The notes under the pieces were generated by a model. That model saw only the letters and a list, made by a program, of their open reading frames with translations. It was not told the DNA's origin and searched no databases. A stretch of 30,872 bases of DNA from assembly GCA_036897485.1 (NCBI GenBank), contig JAYMTF010000738.1:1-30872 (forward strand), given 5' to 3'. The translations under genes were made by a program, and so were the position numbers. Shown here in pieces: positions 1 through 11,769 of the stretch. How positions within the stretch are numbered: the first letter of the stretch is position 1; every line of letters starts with the position of its first letter. Origin of the DNA: Pelargonium nanum. Taxonomy: Eukaryota > Streptophyta > Magnoliopsida > Geraniales > Geraniaceae.

Positions 1-1727
1 GTCATTTACCAAACATAACTGACTTAACGGAGCACCAACTTTCAGCTTCTTAAAGTTTTCATCACCTACTTACTGACACTTACCGTGACTTACCGAAAGT
101 GAAGTAGAGTTAACAAACAAGCTCTTAGAAGTATTTCTAAAAGCTTGTTTGTGACATGTGGACGGAGTGTCTTGGTGAATAGTAGGCTTGCGGGGAGTGC
201 ATGAGAGCTTGTTGAAGGAGCTTAAGAGTTTATGACATTAAGTCTAATTTTGGATTTTTTGATATTAGTATTAAACGTGTATTATATGAGGAACGTGTCG
301 TAACAACAAGTGACTTTCATTATGTGTACTTATTAGTTGATGTTTCTATAAGGTCATACAAAAAAATTATCTCGACTAGAGAAATGAAAGTTTTTATTGA
401 TTAAATGCTTACTAACAGGTTTAAAAAAAGAAGTTTACTTACAATAATATTTTATGCTCTATAAATATCATTGACATCGTTTTGTTAACATTTCAATCAA
501 TTACTTTCAGTATTTCTAACAAAATATTATTTTGAACTCAAAATAATAATATATTATTAATTCAAATCAGCAACGAACAAAGTTGTAAATTGTAATCACG
601 TCGGGTGCTAACCCAACCTCCAAGCCTGACAAATAGACTGAAGACTTTGAACACATGTGCCACCATACTTCCATACCTTCTAAAATGAAACAAACTCATT
701 CATTCAGAGTCATACTCATGATCTAAACAATATCGGGAATAATCATATCAAATACACTCTTGCCCTCCCCTCGGTTTGAATTGTCTACACCACTAAGAGT
801 GAATCTGACTCAACGTTCATATACACCTATCCTCGCTCTATCCCCCAAGTCACCAGCTCACGACCTCCTTTACTGCCAATGCTTCCACCACCCGAGCCTC
901 TATTAGGCACGCTAAAGCTCAACCGAACATACCCCCGCCTCAAGTTCTAGCCGAGCTATCTCGAACATACTCCCGCGAAATTATTGCAAAACAAAAGTCA
1001 ATTATGTTGTTTGAAATGCAAAAAAGGTATCTCATGTATCATTGTCTCATAATTTAATACTAGTGATCTAAATTAATTAGCCTTCCATAAATAAGGTAAA
1101 ATGCCATTAATGCTTCTACAAGTCATTGTTGTTGAAAAAGTGAAAAAACTGTCTACTCTTTTTCTCTCCACCTTCACAGTGAAGGAAATGAAAGCCACAC
1201 ATAACAAACACAGTCAATAGTCAACCCATACCAACAAAACGACACACAATGATACAAAATATTACACGACCCGGATCCGGATCCGGATCTGAATATGCCG
1301 TAATTACACCACACTCTCAAGGGCAATTCCGTCATAACGCAACAGAGCCGTCCTCGCCTACACCTCTACATACATACATGATACATGTCATGTGTAATAA
1401 TATCTTTAAAAAAAAAAGAAAAAACAAATCATATTTCAAATCTCTTGCTTTGACCATCGTACTGTGCTTTACTCTCGCATTGATTTGCAGTAATTAATTG
1501 TGGTGTCATCGTCGCCTTTTCGCCGCTGTTGATGCAGTAGCGTCTCGCACCTTTTCTCTCATTTTCCCTCACTTTCTCTCTGATTTTCCTCTGAGCCAAA
1601 CACTGCCACAAAAGAGAAACACGGAAAGAAATTTTGAACATCAATCATCCTTATCATTACAATCTCATTCAGATTTTTATTTATTTATTATTAACTTTTC
1701 AGAGAGAGAGAATCTCATCTTTTTAAG
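1..1727. other. Gene-free upstream region of PSS1
   Basis: No open frame here looks like a protein; the longest are short, low-complexity and unsupported. The stretch holds a near-palindrome at 113-152, AT-rich DNA to about 600, a somewhat C-rich stretch at 770-980, and a short GGATCC-type iteration at 1271-1289. Pyrimidine-rich DNA from about 1550 leads into the PSS1 promoter. I see no RNA gene. Confidence 0.6.
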
Positions 1728-1734
1728 TATAAAA
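1728..1734 (+). promoter_or_regulatory. Probable TATA box of PSS1
   Basis: The heptamer TATAAAA lies about 30 bases before a CT-rich stretch (1749-1783) typical of plant transcription starts. About 240 bases downstream is a good splice donor (ACGTAAGT, GT at 1969), which gives a leader exon of roughly 1760-1968. No ATG occurs in that leader exon. The call rests on position and motif only. Confidence 0.5.
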
Positions 1735-1759
1735 CTCAATCAATCAGTCTTTTTTTTCT

Positions 1760-4240
1760 TCTTCCTTCTTCTTCCTCTTCTCAGTTCTAATCACATTCCC
1801 AGATTTCCACAACTCTCTTTCTCTGATTCTGTAATAGAAATAGATTTTTAGTACAAATTGAACAGCGCAACCGATTAAATAGGAAATCGGATTCGATTCA
1901 ACGGCCGCGATCTCCTCGTCCCTACAACTCGTACGGCTAGGGCTCCTCTGTCAGCCCTCTCTCACTACGTAAGTTTACACACCCCAACTTTTTTTTACTT
2001 ATCTTTCTCTCTCTATATCTATACATATCTGCGTATATTAATACACGGTTGCGTTTGGGTTTAATTTTCGGTATCTGCATCTTCGTCTTCTTCTTCTTCT
2101 ACTCTCCATTTTCAATCTGTGTTTTGAATCATAAGCAACAGTACGTTATTTCATATATATATATATTTTCTACATTGCTATTTCTGTTTTAATTAATAAA
2201 GTGGTGTTTTTTGGGGCGTCTTTTGCTGTCATTTCATAGCTTTTGAATGATTTTTGGTTACATGCAATGATTTGATTTTGAAAATGAACAGTATCCCGAT
2301 GAGTCCTTTTTTGAATTTTTGTTTGCCATGTACAGTTCTTTTTCTTTTTAAATTATACAAATACTAGTTGTTTAAATTTTTAGTAGTTTAAACTCAAATG
2401 GGTTGTATGTAATCTACTTTTAAATTTCGAGCGTGCTCTAGGAACTTTGATTTGCTTAAGTTAAGCAGTGTTTACTGTTTGGTAGTTATATGATTAGAAA
2501 TGTAGTTTGAGACTTGAATTACATGTGAGTCTGGATTTTTTCTTAGTGGGTCTATGCTTGCTTCTTTCATCTAAATGTTGTGTTGCTTAATTTTTTCACC
2601 TTCCTTTTGCGTAACTGGGAGAATTTTCATGGTCAAAAGGAATTGTTCTTATTGCCTTATTGGTCAAAAACTGTGGGTTTGTTATTGGTCTTTGAAGTGG
2701 AGTAAGTATAGGAGTCCAATTCATTTACCTGGATAAGATTCAGGCATTGAATTTTATGTCAGATGCAAACTCAGCTTACATGTTCTATACCCTAATATTG
2801 GTTTCAAATTTTGAACCCTAAGTTGATAAGGTTATAGGCTGTTTCCCACTTGTAATAAAATTTTGTGGTTACTATGGTGTAAGGGTAGCTTTTAGAGTTA
2901 TTATAATAAGGCAAGTATTAGATTGAAGTCTGGCAGTTCTTAATGGTGGTTGCGACAGCCTAAAGTTGTATGTCCATACATGGGGCCTGAGAGCTGTAAC
3001 TGGTTTTGTTTTCAGCTAGATGTAGGTTAGTAGTGGTCTTATACTTGGGATTTTATGTTAGTTCCTCCTGGCTTACTCCTTGTCTATACTTTGAAGATTG
3101 TACTGTAAAAATAATGAGGGAAGTTAATTTGGAACTGGACCATATCATGTTGTAGTGGTCTTATACTTGGGATTTTATGTTTGTTCCTCCTGGCTTACTC
3201 CTTGTCTATATTTCAAAGATTGTAATGTAAAAATAACGAGGGAAGTTAATTTGGAACTGGACCATCATGTTGTAGGGTAATTGAATAGTTTCCAGTATCA
3301 CATCTAGAGTAACCCATGGAGGAGAACCAAGCCTATTTATATAAGATAGGCTAGCTGTTCTCCATTGTTGTCTAGATTTCATAGATCCTGAATGATGCTC
3401 TTCAACTTTTACCTCTTATTTTGTAGTCCCATGAGAATTCAATGGGAACATCATGTTTCATAAGCATTATAAGGAATTATCTTGAGTGGGTGTATTTGTT
3501 GATTTGGATTGATGTATGAATAAAGGGAACTAAATAACATCTTTTTTCAAACTTTTTGCCATATTTTGGCTATATGCTAGCTTTCTTAGGCTATTATACT
3601 ATTGGATTAAAGGTATTTCATCCACACATGAGATTTACTGCCACCAAAAACTAATATTCTGCACGCATGCATGATTAATAACAAGCAAGGTGTTTTAGTA
3701 AGGCTTGGGTACATCTTGCAAGTTCAGTTACCAATATATTTATTATGTACTTCTCATGTTTGTTGCTGCCACATCAATATGAGTGACTTTTCTCTCCCTC
3801 TCTCCCTCTTTCCTCCTCCGCCTCCTCCCCCTTTTCGTTTTTCTGTAGAGACTGTTAACTGTTTGTGGTGCAGGCACTAACTTATTTTGGTCAGTTAGCT
3901 TTAGCACTATGGCAGGATATATACAAACTCTATAAATTAATAATATGAATTATCTATATGTATGTTATGGTTCTAAGGCAGGCCTGTACAATAGCGACTT
4001 GTCATTTGGTACAATGTACGGCTTCCTTGCCTCTCAAAAGCAATTCATCTCACAACTATATTACCTTTTGGCATATGGTGACTAATTTGGCTTGATTGTT
4101 TTATTAGTTATATCGATACATTAGATGACATTGTTTTTTGGTACGAATGGCAGGTCCAGAAATGCTTTTGTTGACTTACATATTTCCTTTTCCCCTCATG
4201 ATTTGCAGTGAGGGAGTTGCATCTTTTGAATAGAAGGTCT
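1760..4240 (+). other. PSS1: PSS1 5' leader: noncoding exon, long leader intron, second leader exon part
   Basis: The inferred noncoding exon 1 runs from about 1760 to 1968. The intron is 1969-4208 (GTAAGT...TTTGCAG), and exon 2 begins at 4209, 32 bases before the ATG. After splicing, the frame of the ATG has a TAG at 1938-1940, so translation cannot begin upstream in frame. The leader exon has no upstream ATG. Long leader introns close to the promoter are common in plant housekeeping genes and may raise expression; that role is inferred here. The intron carries a tandem duplication, described separately. Confidence 0.65.
3031..3274. repeat. Two-copy tandem duplication in the PSS1 leader intron
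   Basis: Copy 1 is about 3031-3152 and copy 2 about 3153-3274, a period of 122 bases. Both begin TAGTGGTCTTATACTTGGGA and end near ACTGGACCAT..CATGTTG. They differ by scattered substitutions and a 2-base indel, roughly 93 percent identity by eye. It lies wholly inside a noncoding intron. Confidence 0.9.
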
Positions 4241-7200
4241 ATGGAGCCTAATGGTCACAGAAGAGGGAAGAGAAAGGATCATGTTAAAGAAAATGGTGAT
4301 GTCAGTATATCAGGTGGTGGTGATGAGTTCGATCCATGGACGGCATGGGCATATAAGCCTCGCACCATTTCAATGTTACTTATTGGTGCATGTTTCTTAA
4401 TGTGAGTATACTACTGAAGAGTAGTCTCTCCTCATGATATTTAATATTTTGTTCAGTTTTATTGTTCATCCCTCATAAGTTGTAAACCTTTATTGACCTT
4501 TTCTTGACATTTTCCCTTCGTGCTGCAATTTTTCCCATCTTGCTTTTTGGTGCATGTTTTTGTTTAAATGTGAGTGCTACTGATGAGTAGTTCTCGTCTA
4601 AATTATCTCAAGTTAATTGTTCATATCTAACAAACTGTAAACCTTTATTGACCTCTTGATATTTGTCCTTAGTGATGCAAATATATTTATTATAGCCCCT
4701 GTCATTGCCTTTTTTTCTCTACCCCTTTTGATCTAATCTCCTTACTTTCGTGTTTTTCTAGTGCCAGATTCTGAGGAAGGCCGTCATAATTATCTTATCT
4801 TGCTATTTCGATTGAATTAGTTCCTTTAATCACTAGTCTCAAATACTTCTAGAATCTTCATTTATAAGGAAAATGTCTTCAGCTAAAGCATTTGATTAAC
4901 AGTCTTGTTATTTTCATGCTAAGTTAATTAGTTAACTTAAGCATTCAACAATATGCTATGTCATTTAGATAAGATATGTATTTACAAGTCAACAAGTAAA
5001 GTGACGGTTCAATGAAAATGATATTCCTATAATCCAATAGATAAAGGCTGAGGCTTTGCTTGGAAGCCACTATGCCTTGCTAGGGTTTGCTTTATGCTGG
5101 CATAATTTTGGGAGCATGTGAAGTGTGTTTGTATTGTGTATATATCTTTTATAGTTGTGTAAACATCTTACTTTTTGGTCTGGATGTATTTGCTAGTTGG
5201 GCAAGTGGAGCAATTTATCCTGAAAGCAGTTCATCCAGTGATCTTGTCACATCTGTAAAAAGGTTTGATCTAATATATATATGTTGTGATGCTCATTTAA
5301 AAATCTGTTTTACTTTGATACATTGCTAACTACCTCATGTGCATGGCTTCTCATAGGGGCGTATGGGCGATGATTGCAGTTTTTCTTGCTTACTGCTTGC
5401 TGCAAGCTCCTTCTACGTAAGTTAATCATATACGTTATCTTCTGAATATTTTGGTTGTATATTTTTTCACAGTTGAAGTGTGGAATTACTGAATAATGTG
5501 TGCATGCAGCCATATCCTAAGTCTTACTTCATCACTTTTAAATAGTATATGAATCATAAGATATGAAAGGTTCGGGATTTTAGTAAATTGGAGTTACACT
5601 TGACAAAAGAAAGGTGATTATAGTGATACTGTAATAATTCTACAATGATTCTGTAATAAGTTATTCTGTTTATTCAAGGGGATTAACAAGTTTTAGTTGA
5701 AATGGGCTATGGAGTTCTTAATTAATTGTGACCGCAATTCGTAATCATGATTTTGGAGTGCTGGCATCAGTTGGATTCCTTATATTTCATTTCACATTTG
5801 ATGTTGTTATTTTAGTGAGGTCCTTAAGAAGGTTCATATGTTCTTACAGGGTCCTTATTAGGCCACATCCTGCTATTTGGCGCTTGGTTCATGGATTGGC
5901 TGTTACCTACCTTGTTGCTCTTACATTTTTGCTTTTCCAGGTTAGGTATCCCCTCAATAAAGCTAATACATTTTCTATTTTCTTATTTGTGTGTGTGTGT
6001 GATATCTGCGTGTTGATGATCACTTTGTTTTGCCTCTCTTCCTCTCTGAGTAATTGGATTATATATTCCATTGGAAAGTGGTGATGGTCTAGTGTTGTAT
6101 TTCACATTTGATAAAATCCGAGGGATCAACTACACCTGGACAAAGTTCAGTGTTTGTGTACTTTATGTTTATTTCCAGATTATAATGATACAAATGTTTT
6201 AGTTTACTATGTATCTGAAAAGGTACACCCTGTATAGAAAAAAAAGGTAATACTAGGCTACATAACTAAGTACTTATTTCGTTTCTTACTATCCCACACT
6301 TGCTGTGGAAAGTAAAGAGTAGGAGCAGTAGTACGGCTTTGAGTCCTCTCCTCCTACCTTTTCTTTTTCTCTATTATTTTTACCAAGAGCGGTCCTTTTA
6401 AATGATTAGTTGCTGATAGTGGGTTTTCATTTTCTTTCAGAAGCGTGATGATGCTAGGCAGTTTATGAAGTTTCTTCATCAAGATCTTGGCGTTGGTAAT
6501 GTTTTTGGGTATCATGAACTGTAAATTTACTTATTTATTGCCTGGTGTTATTTCATTGTTACATTTATAGTGCTCTCATGATTTAGAGAGTTGATGCTAT
6601 TTATTCATCAACAACCTGTGTATATTAATGTCTCTTCCTGCATGTTGTAAATTATCTATTATTTCTTTCATGCAGAGCTTCCTGAAAGATCGTATGGAGC
6701 CGATTGCCGCCTTTATGTGCCTGACAATCCCACAAACAGGTTTAAGAATATTTATGTATGATTTCTTCTTTACCTATCTATCTACTTCAATTCCCTCCTG
6801 TAGCCTGTGTTCATTTCACAGGCTTTCATGAGTATATTTGGGGTGCAACAGGCCTCTGATTGGTTTTTTTTTTTTCTCTCTAGGAAACACTGTTTGATGA
6901 ATTTGTTGTAGCTCATATCTTTGGATGGTGGGGGAAGGCTATAATGATTCGTAATCAGTCCCTTCTTTGGGTTCTTTCAATTGGATTTGAATTGATGGAG
7001 GTGAGTTCTTGAAACAAATACTTTTTATTTTCTGTTTTATATGTTTCTCTGAGGCTCAGGATTGTGTGTGAATGGTGAGAGGTGTATTATTTTTTCCTGA
7101 TTGAAAATTTATTTTCATTGTTTCAGCTTACCTTCCGCCACATGTTACCAAACTTCAATGAATGCTGGTGGGACAGCATTGTTCTTGATATCCTTATCTG

Positions 7201-9549
7201 TAATTGGTTTGGTGAGATTTCTTAGTCCATTTTGTCTGATTCTTTATTGGCATTCTTGATATTCTGATCATCAATTTGCTTTCCTTCCTGTTGTCTCTTC
7301 CCTTGTCTTGTCTTTCATTCCATTTTAGGCTGGTTCATCTTCTCAAATTTTGATGACAGTTCTACACGAGTTTAAGAAAAAATATGCCAATTTTTATATC
7401 ATATGTTATTTATTATGGGTTAATTGCACTTAGATACACTGTACTATACACAACTTGCACATGACTGCATAAACTTCAAACCGTTGCATTAATTACACAT
7501 ACTTTCAGTAGTTTGCACAGTTAATAACTGGGCTACATTTTTCTCAAAAATACTAAACCGCCCCTCATTGTTCATGCTCATAATTTCTTTAAGGTAAAAG
7601 ACCTAATTTGGTTCCTGAACTTTCTTTAACCTAAAATATTCCAAATAGTCTTTGCCGTTAGTTTCTCTGTTAATTGGTCAGAAGTGGAATTTATAATATG
7701 TTAACTTAACATTATTTTCTATTATTTTGCTGATGTGGCGGGTGTGTTGGTCACATGAGTTGTTCGGTACAGCCGGACCGTTGTGTTAACAAAATAATTA
7801 TTTAATATATTTTAAATTCCACATCTGTCCACTTAACGGATAAAGTGATGAAAACTAATGGCAAAGACTATTTTGGGTTCATATTTAAAAGTTCAGTGAC
7901 CAAATTGGGTCTTTTACCTTTTCTTTAATTGCATTAAATTTGTGTTATACTGTCGGAAAGTCAAGGCTTGAATTTGGCGACATTGTTTAATTTTTCTGGT
8001 TACAATGAATGAGAATTACAAATTCAAAACCACAAACTTTACTGAATGTAAAATCAAAACAAAAATCTTCATGAAACATAATGTTTCATGAAGTAATCAC
8101 AGTACTCATATATGAGTAATCATAATCACAAAACTAAACTTCACAATCTATTGCCTCAAAGGCCCATGCCTTAAGATCTCCGAGCTCAAAAAATAAAAAA
8201 AATACAGACAAATCACCTAATGTTGCTACTAGGTGTTCAGATAATACAAGATTATGGTAGGTAAAAATCGCCTAGAATATGTTGTATTTTGAATTTTTTT
8301 TTTGTCTGCTTGCTTTTGCAGGTATATGGGCTGGAATGCATACCGTGAGGTACTTCGATGGAAGAACATATGAGTGGGTTGGCATAAGTCGGCAGCCTAA
8401 TATTTTAGGCAAAGTATGTCTTGAACCTCAACTTTTTTTTTTCTTCCTGTTGTACTGAATACGTGATATGCATGTGAAAATTTTCAGAAATGATTAGTAT
8501 TTTGTATAAAGTGGTGCGGCATTCTAGTTCTTTTACGTATGTATGAACAATAACAAACAACCAATTTATTTCTCAAAGGTGCTACATCCGCTTAATGCAT
8601 ACAATTTTGTTTCATGTTTCTCCTATACACTAATATTCAACATATTCTTGTAGGATGTTATTTGTCCTCCTGATATAATTGATACTATGCATATTCTCTT
8701 TGTTTTGAATCATTTAGATGCCATAATATATTTTGGTTTGTAGTTATAATCTCACTGCCATAATACTTGCATACTTGTAATGATAGGTATCATAGTATGT
8801 TTGAGCTGGTTCATATAAATGATATCCGAATTTACCAGAATAAATTAGTGATGCTGATTGCTTGCAGGAATCCTATCCTTATGTTCTGTTTTGTTGTTTC
8901 AGGTGAAACGGACGTTGGGGCAATTTACACCTGCACATTGGGACAAAGATGAGTGGCACCCATTGCTTGGTCCATGGCGTTTTATTCAAGTTCTTACTCT
9001 TTGCATAATCTTCTTGACAGTGGAGCTTAATACATTCTTTCTCAAGTTTTGCCTCTGGGTTCCTCCTCGAAACCCAGTGATAATCTATAGGTTGATTTTA
9101 TGGTGGTTAATTGCAATACCAACTATTCGGGAGTACAATTCTTACCTCCAGGACCGGTACTCTCTCTCTCCCTCTCTCTCTCTCTCTCAACAAATGTGGT
9201 TTGACTCTGCTAACTTACTGCGTTGCTTTTCAGAAAACCAGCGAAAAAGGTTGGAGCATTTTGTTGGCTTTCCGTTGCAATTTGCATCGTCGAGCTTCTT
9301 ATTTGCATAAAGTTTGGGCATGGTAAGTTTTGTGATTTTATTTTCTTCTTGTGGATGAGCTTGAAGTTTGTCCATATTGTTTGAATTGCTTAGGTTGCTA
9401 AGTTGCTGTTAATTTCTCCAGGTCTGTATCCGAAGCCAATGCCTCCGTGGTTGGTTCTGTTTTGGTCGTCTGTTGGAGTTAGCCTTGTGATATTCTTGAT
9501 CGTTTGGTCTTGGCAGCTCCATCGAAGTATGAGGAAAAAGAGGCTATAA
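4241..9549 (+). CDS. PSS1: Phosphatidylserine synthase, base-exchange type (CDP-DAG-independent family)
   Basis: Exons: 4241-4401, 5197-5262, 5357-5416, 5850-5940, 6441-6495, 6676-6755, 6884-7000, 7127-7211, 8322-8413, 8903-9156, 9234-9322, 9422-9549. Together they give 425 aa, the length I recall for Arabidopsis PSS1. The enzyme exchanges serine for the head group of an existing phospholipid in the ER membrane. The protein has a basic, acidic-patched N-terminus, about nine or ten hydrophobic segments and a basic tail (SMRKKRL). H182, E207, E210, N219, E222, D226, D231 and N236 match, at a constant offset of +10, the residues I recall as essential in mammalian PSS1 (H172 to N226), so the active site looks intact. 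The start is the first ATG of the spliced leader. All introns are GT-AG and the phases close. The gene converges on the FatB-like gene downstream. Family assignment is very secure; individual exon edges rest on homology and splice consensus. Confidence 0.95.
7593..7918. mobile_element. Mutator-like MITE in a PSS1 intron
   Basis: A 326-bp element begins GGTAAAAGACC and ends GGTCTTTTACC. The inverted repeats extend inward for about 100 bases with moderate divergence; for example AGTCTTTGCC near the left end pairs with GGCAAAGACT near the right. It is flanked by ATTTCTTTAA (7583-7592) and TTTTCTTTAA (7919-7928), a 9-10 base target duplication with one mismatch. Long TIRs plus a 9-10 bp duplication fit a Mutator-derived nonautonomous element. 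It lies in the 7212-8321 intron. The flanking segment from about 7417 also resembles a dispersed plant repeat, which is not proven here. Confidence 0.8.
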
Positions 9550-10146
9550 TTCTCTGCAGTCGCAGCAAATTATTCTTTGATTCCTTCCCATTGTTATGGG
9601 TATTTGTCCCTGTTGTACATACTTAATCACCGTCATAAATTGTAAATGCTTTTCTGTTAGGTTTAGCGGAGCTCGAGATAGCTTAATATTCTTTTCGTGA
9701 AGTTGGAAATGCTTCGAACGCCAGCTTTATAAGTTACTAGCTTGCCATTGTGTCTAAATTGGCTCCGAACTATATAACTACATAATTTTTTGTACTAGGA
9801 AATTCGTTTTTGTGTGATCTTTTCATCACTCAGATATTCATAATCAACCCTATCCTTCTTTTCTGCTCCAAAGATAAGTTTAGTCGATGCAACGCAAAAA
9901 CCAGGAACAAAATAGTACTGATCCATATTTTGGTTGGAACTGAGTTGAGATTCTTAGGGCACTTTTGATTGTACTTTTGTGTGTGCAAGTTGAAATTGGT
10001 GATATTTTTGAAAATGCTTCATTTTGGCTTATATTATCTGCTTTACAAATTGACAAATAATGTTAACAGGTTGTGACACAGACCATGTCAACATGACATG
10101 AACCTTTGTGGATGATCCATTATTAGAATGTTGATTAGAGGTGTTG
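9550..10146. other. Convergent intergenic spacer: PSS1 3' UTR and FatB-like 3' UTR
   Basis: After the PSS1 stop the sequence is T-rich with AT-rich polyadenylation-like stretches around 9630-9790. The rest is unstructured, with no coding frame, repeat or RNA gene that I can support. The two genes end within about 600 bases of each other on opposite strands. Confidence 0.5.
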
Positions 10147-11694
10147 CTAGAATGTCTTTTTCTTCCATATGGTTCTTCCTCTAACAATCTCTTCATTTAC
10201 CTTGACTCCATTAGCTTGAAGAAGATGTGTATACCGCAACGGGACGGATCCGAAATGGTCACAGCCATTTCCTTGTTTCACCTCCTCATCTTCATACGGC
10301 TCACACAGTGATTCAACAACATCTGAGCTCCCACATTCCTTTCTGTATTCTAGTATGATACCAGCTAGTTGGTGTGACTCCAAAACTGGATCTGGTATGG
10401 TCTGCCAATGATTGTAGTAAATTATATATAACTAGTTTTTTTGTCAATAATTATAGATTGATTCATGTATGTTGTTTGTGTATGTGTTACCTCAAGCATC
10501 CATCTCACATACTTGACATTGTTCACATGGTGGTTCATGTCCAAATCACTCCTCTTTGGCTGCAGATTTGGTTGTGTTAGAAGTCATGAGTACAGTTCTT
10601 GAATCAGATTGCTTCTTGTAGGTCTTACCTTTAAGTTAGAGATGGCATGTTTTGCTTTATTGTCCAATTTGACAATCTTGTTTGCTATATCTTCTTTGAT
10701 TGCTTTCTTCTCTATGAACCAAGGTGAGATCTCAGCTCTCACCTCTTCCGGCATCTTCGAGAGCCGCCTCGTTTTCTCATTCATCATCACCCAAGTGCTG
10801 TTTCATATATCGACAAATCTTAGTTAGTTCATGCTACAATGAACTAATCAAGTACTGTTGTACCACTAGTTGCGCGTACCTGGTAGCTTGGGCAAAAATG
10901 TGGCCTGTCGATTGACTCCTTATCAACCAGTCTCGCCGCATTCCATTCTTCCCGGAAGCTCCAACCCATGTGTCAACCTCCACAACCTCTCCCCTGCAGG
11001 CATCAAAGTACATTGTTAGGTTTTGTGCTAAATCCGAGCCTTGGATGCTATGCAAGTGTTCTTTAGTACCAGATTGGGTAGCGATCAACTTCAAGTTGCA
11101 TTCTGGAGACAACCCATATGAGATTGTTCCTCATCATTCCATGTGTTGCTCCAAATCCATTGCTGAGGAGTCCCGACATCCACACATGATTCAGTGCCGT
11201 TTCCTGCATTAGAAAACAGTGTTTGAGCTGACAATTTGGGTCATGTCGTCAACAGGACACGAATTTTAGCGGGTTTGAGTTCAGATTTAGATAATAGCAA
11301 CCTGAAGAAGGTTAAGGACACTCTCTAGGGTCACGGTTTTGTCAGGACCAACTTCGTAGGACCTAATGACAACAGTCTGCCTGTAGCCAACCCCGCCTCC
11401 AATGATGAGTCCTTGGCGATGGTGATCAACGAACTGTTTCTCTGTCGGGATGTTCTGGCGGATTTGCTCCTCCGCGATGAGTCCATTCTCATGATCAAGC
11501 GGGGCAACCGGAGTGAATGTGGTTGCAGCCACTCCCGCAGTTCGGCTCCTCCTCCACAGTGCCTCAAACCCGGCCGATGCAGCCCCGTTGATCTTGATGA
11601 TGTTGAGGGGGTTTTGCTTGTTGGGTTTAGGACAAGAACATGTGATGCAATAGGAAGTGTTGCCTACGTGGGAGAGAGTACTCAAGAGAGCCAT
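10147..11694 (-). CDS. FatB-type acyl-ACP thioesterase, plastid
   Basis: Exons in transcript order: 11694-11302, 11203-11070, 10993-10880, 10797-10629, 10559-10491, 10401-10147, giving 377 aa. The family hydrolyses acyl-ACP in the plastid stroma to release free fatty acids, mainly palmitate for typical FatB. Signatures include RQTVVIRSYEVG, NNLIWVVSRMQ, VDTWVGASGKNGMRRDWL, TWVMMNEKTRRLSKMPEEVR and DLDMNHHVNNVKY. The proposed catalytic residues are present: D277, N279, H281, E315 and C316, in the usual spacing. A TAA stands directly before the start ATG, so the start is firm. The N-terminus is shorter than in classic FatB (about 415 aa) and lacks the hydrophobic segment and the usual LDWKPRRPDML-like motif. 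It belongs to a divergent FatB-like branch that I recall in other dicots, so its substrate length is unknown. The family call is strong and the chloroplast location is inferred. Confidence 0.92.
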
Positions 11695-11757
11695 TTATGT
11701 GAGATGTTAGTTTTGTGGGTGGCCAAATGTTTGGAACAGAAGAAAAGACACTTTAGT

Positions 11758-11766
11758 GTTTATATA
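11758..11766 (-). promoter_or_regulatory. Probable TATA box of the FatB-like gene
   Basis: The reverse strand reads TATATAAAC about 65 bases upstream of the start codon, the right distance for a short 5' leader. Support is motif and position only. Confidence 0.5.
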
Positions 11767-11769
11767 GTT

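Noticed and set aside
1249-1851. Two + strand frames (82 and 117 aa) ahead of PSS1
   Set aside because: They are low complexity, reflect pyrimidine-rich promoter DNA and a GGATCC iteration, and have no domain or coding composition.
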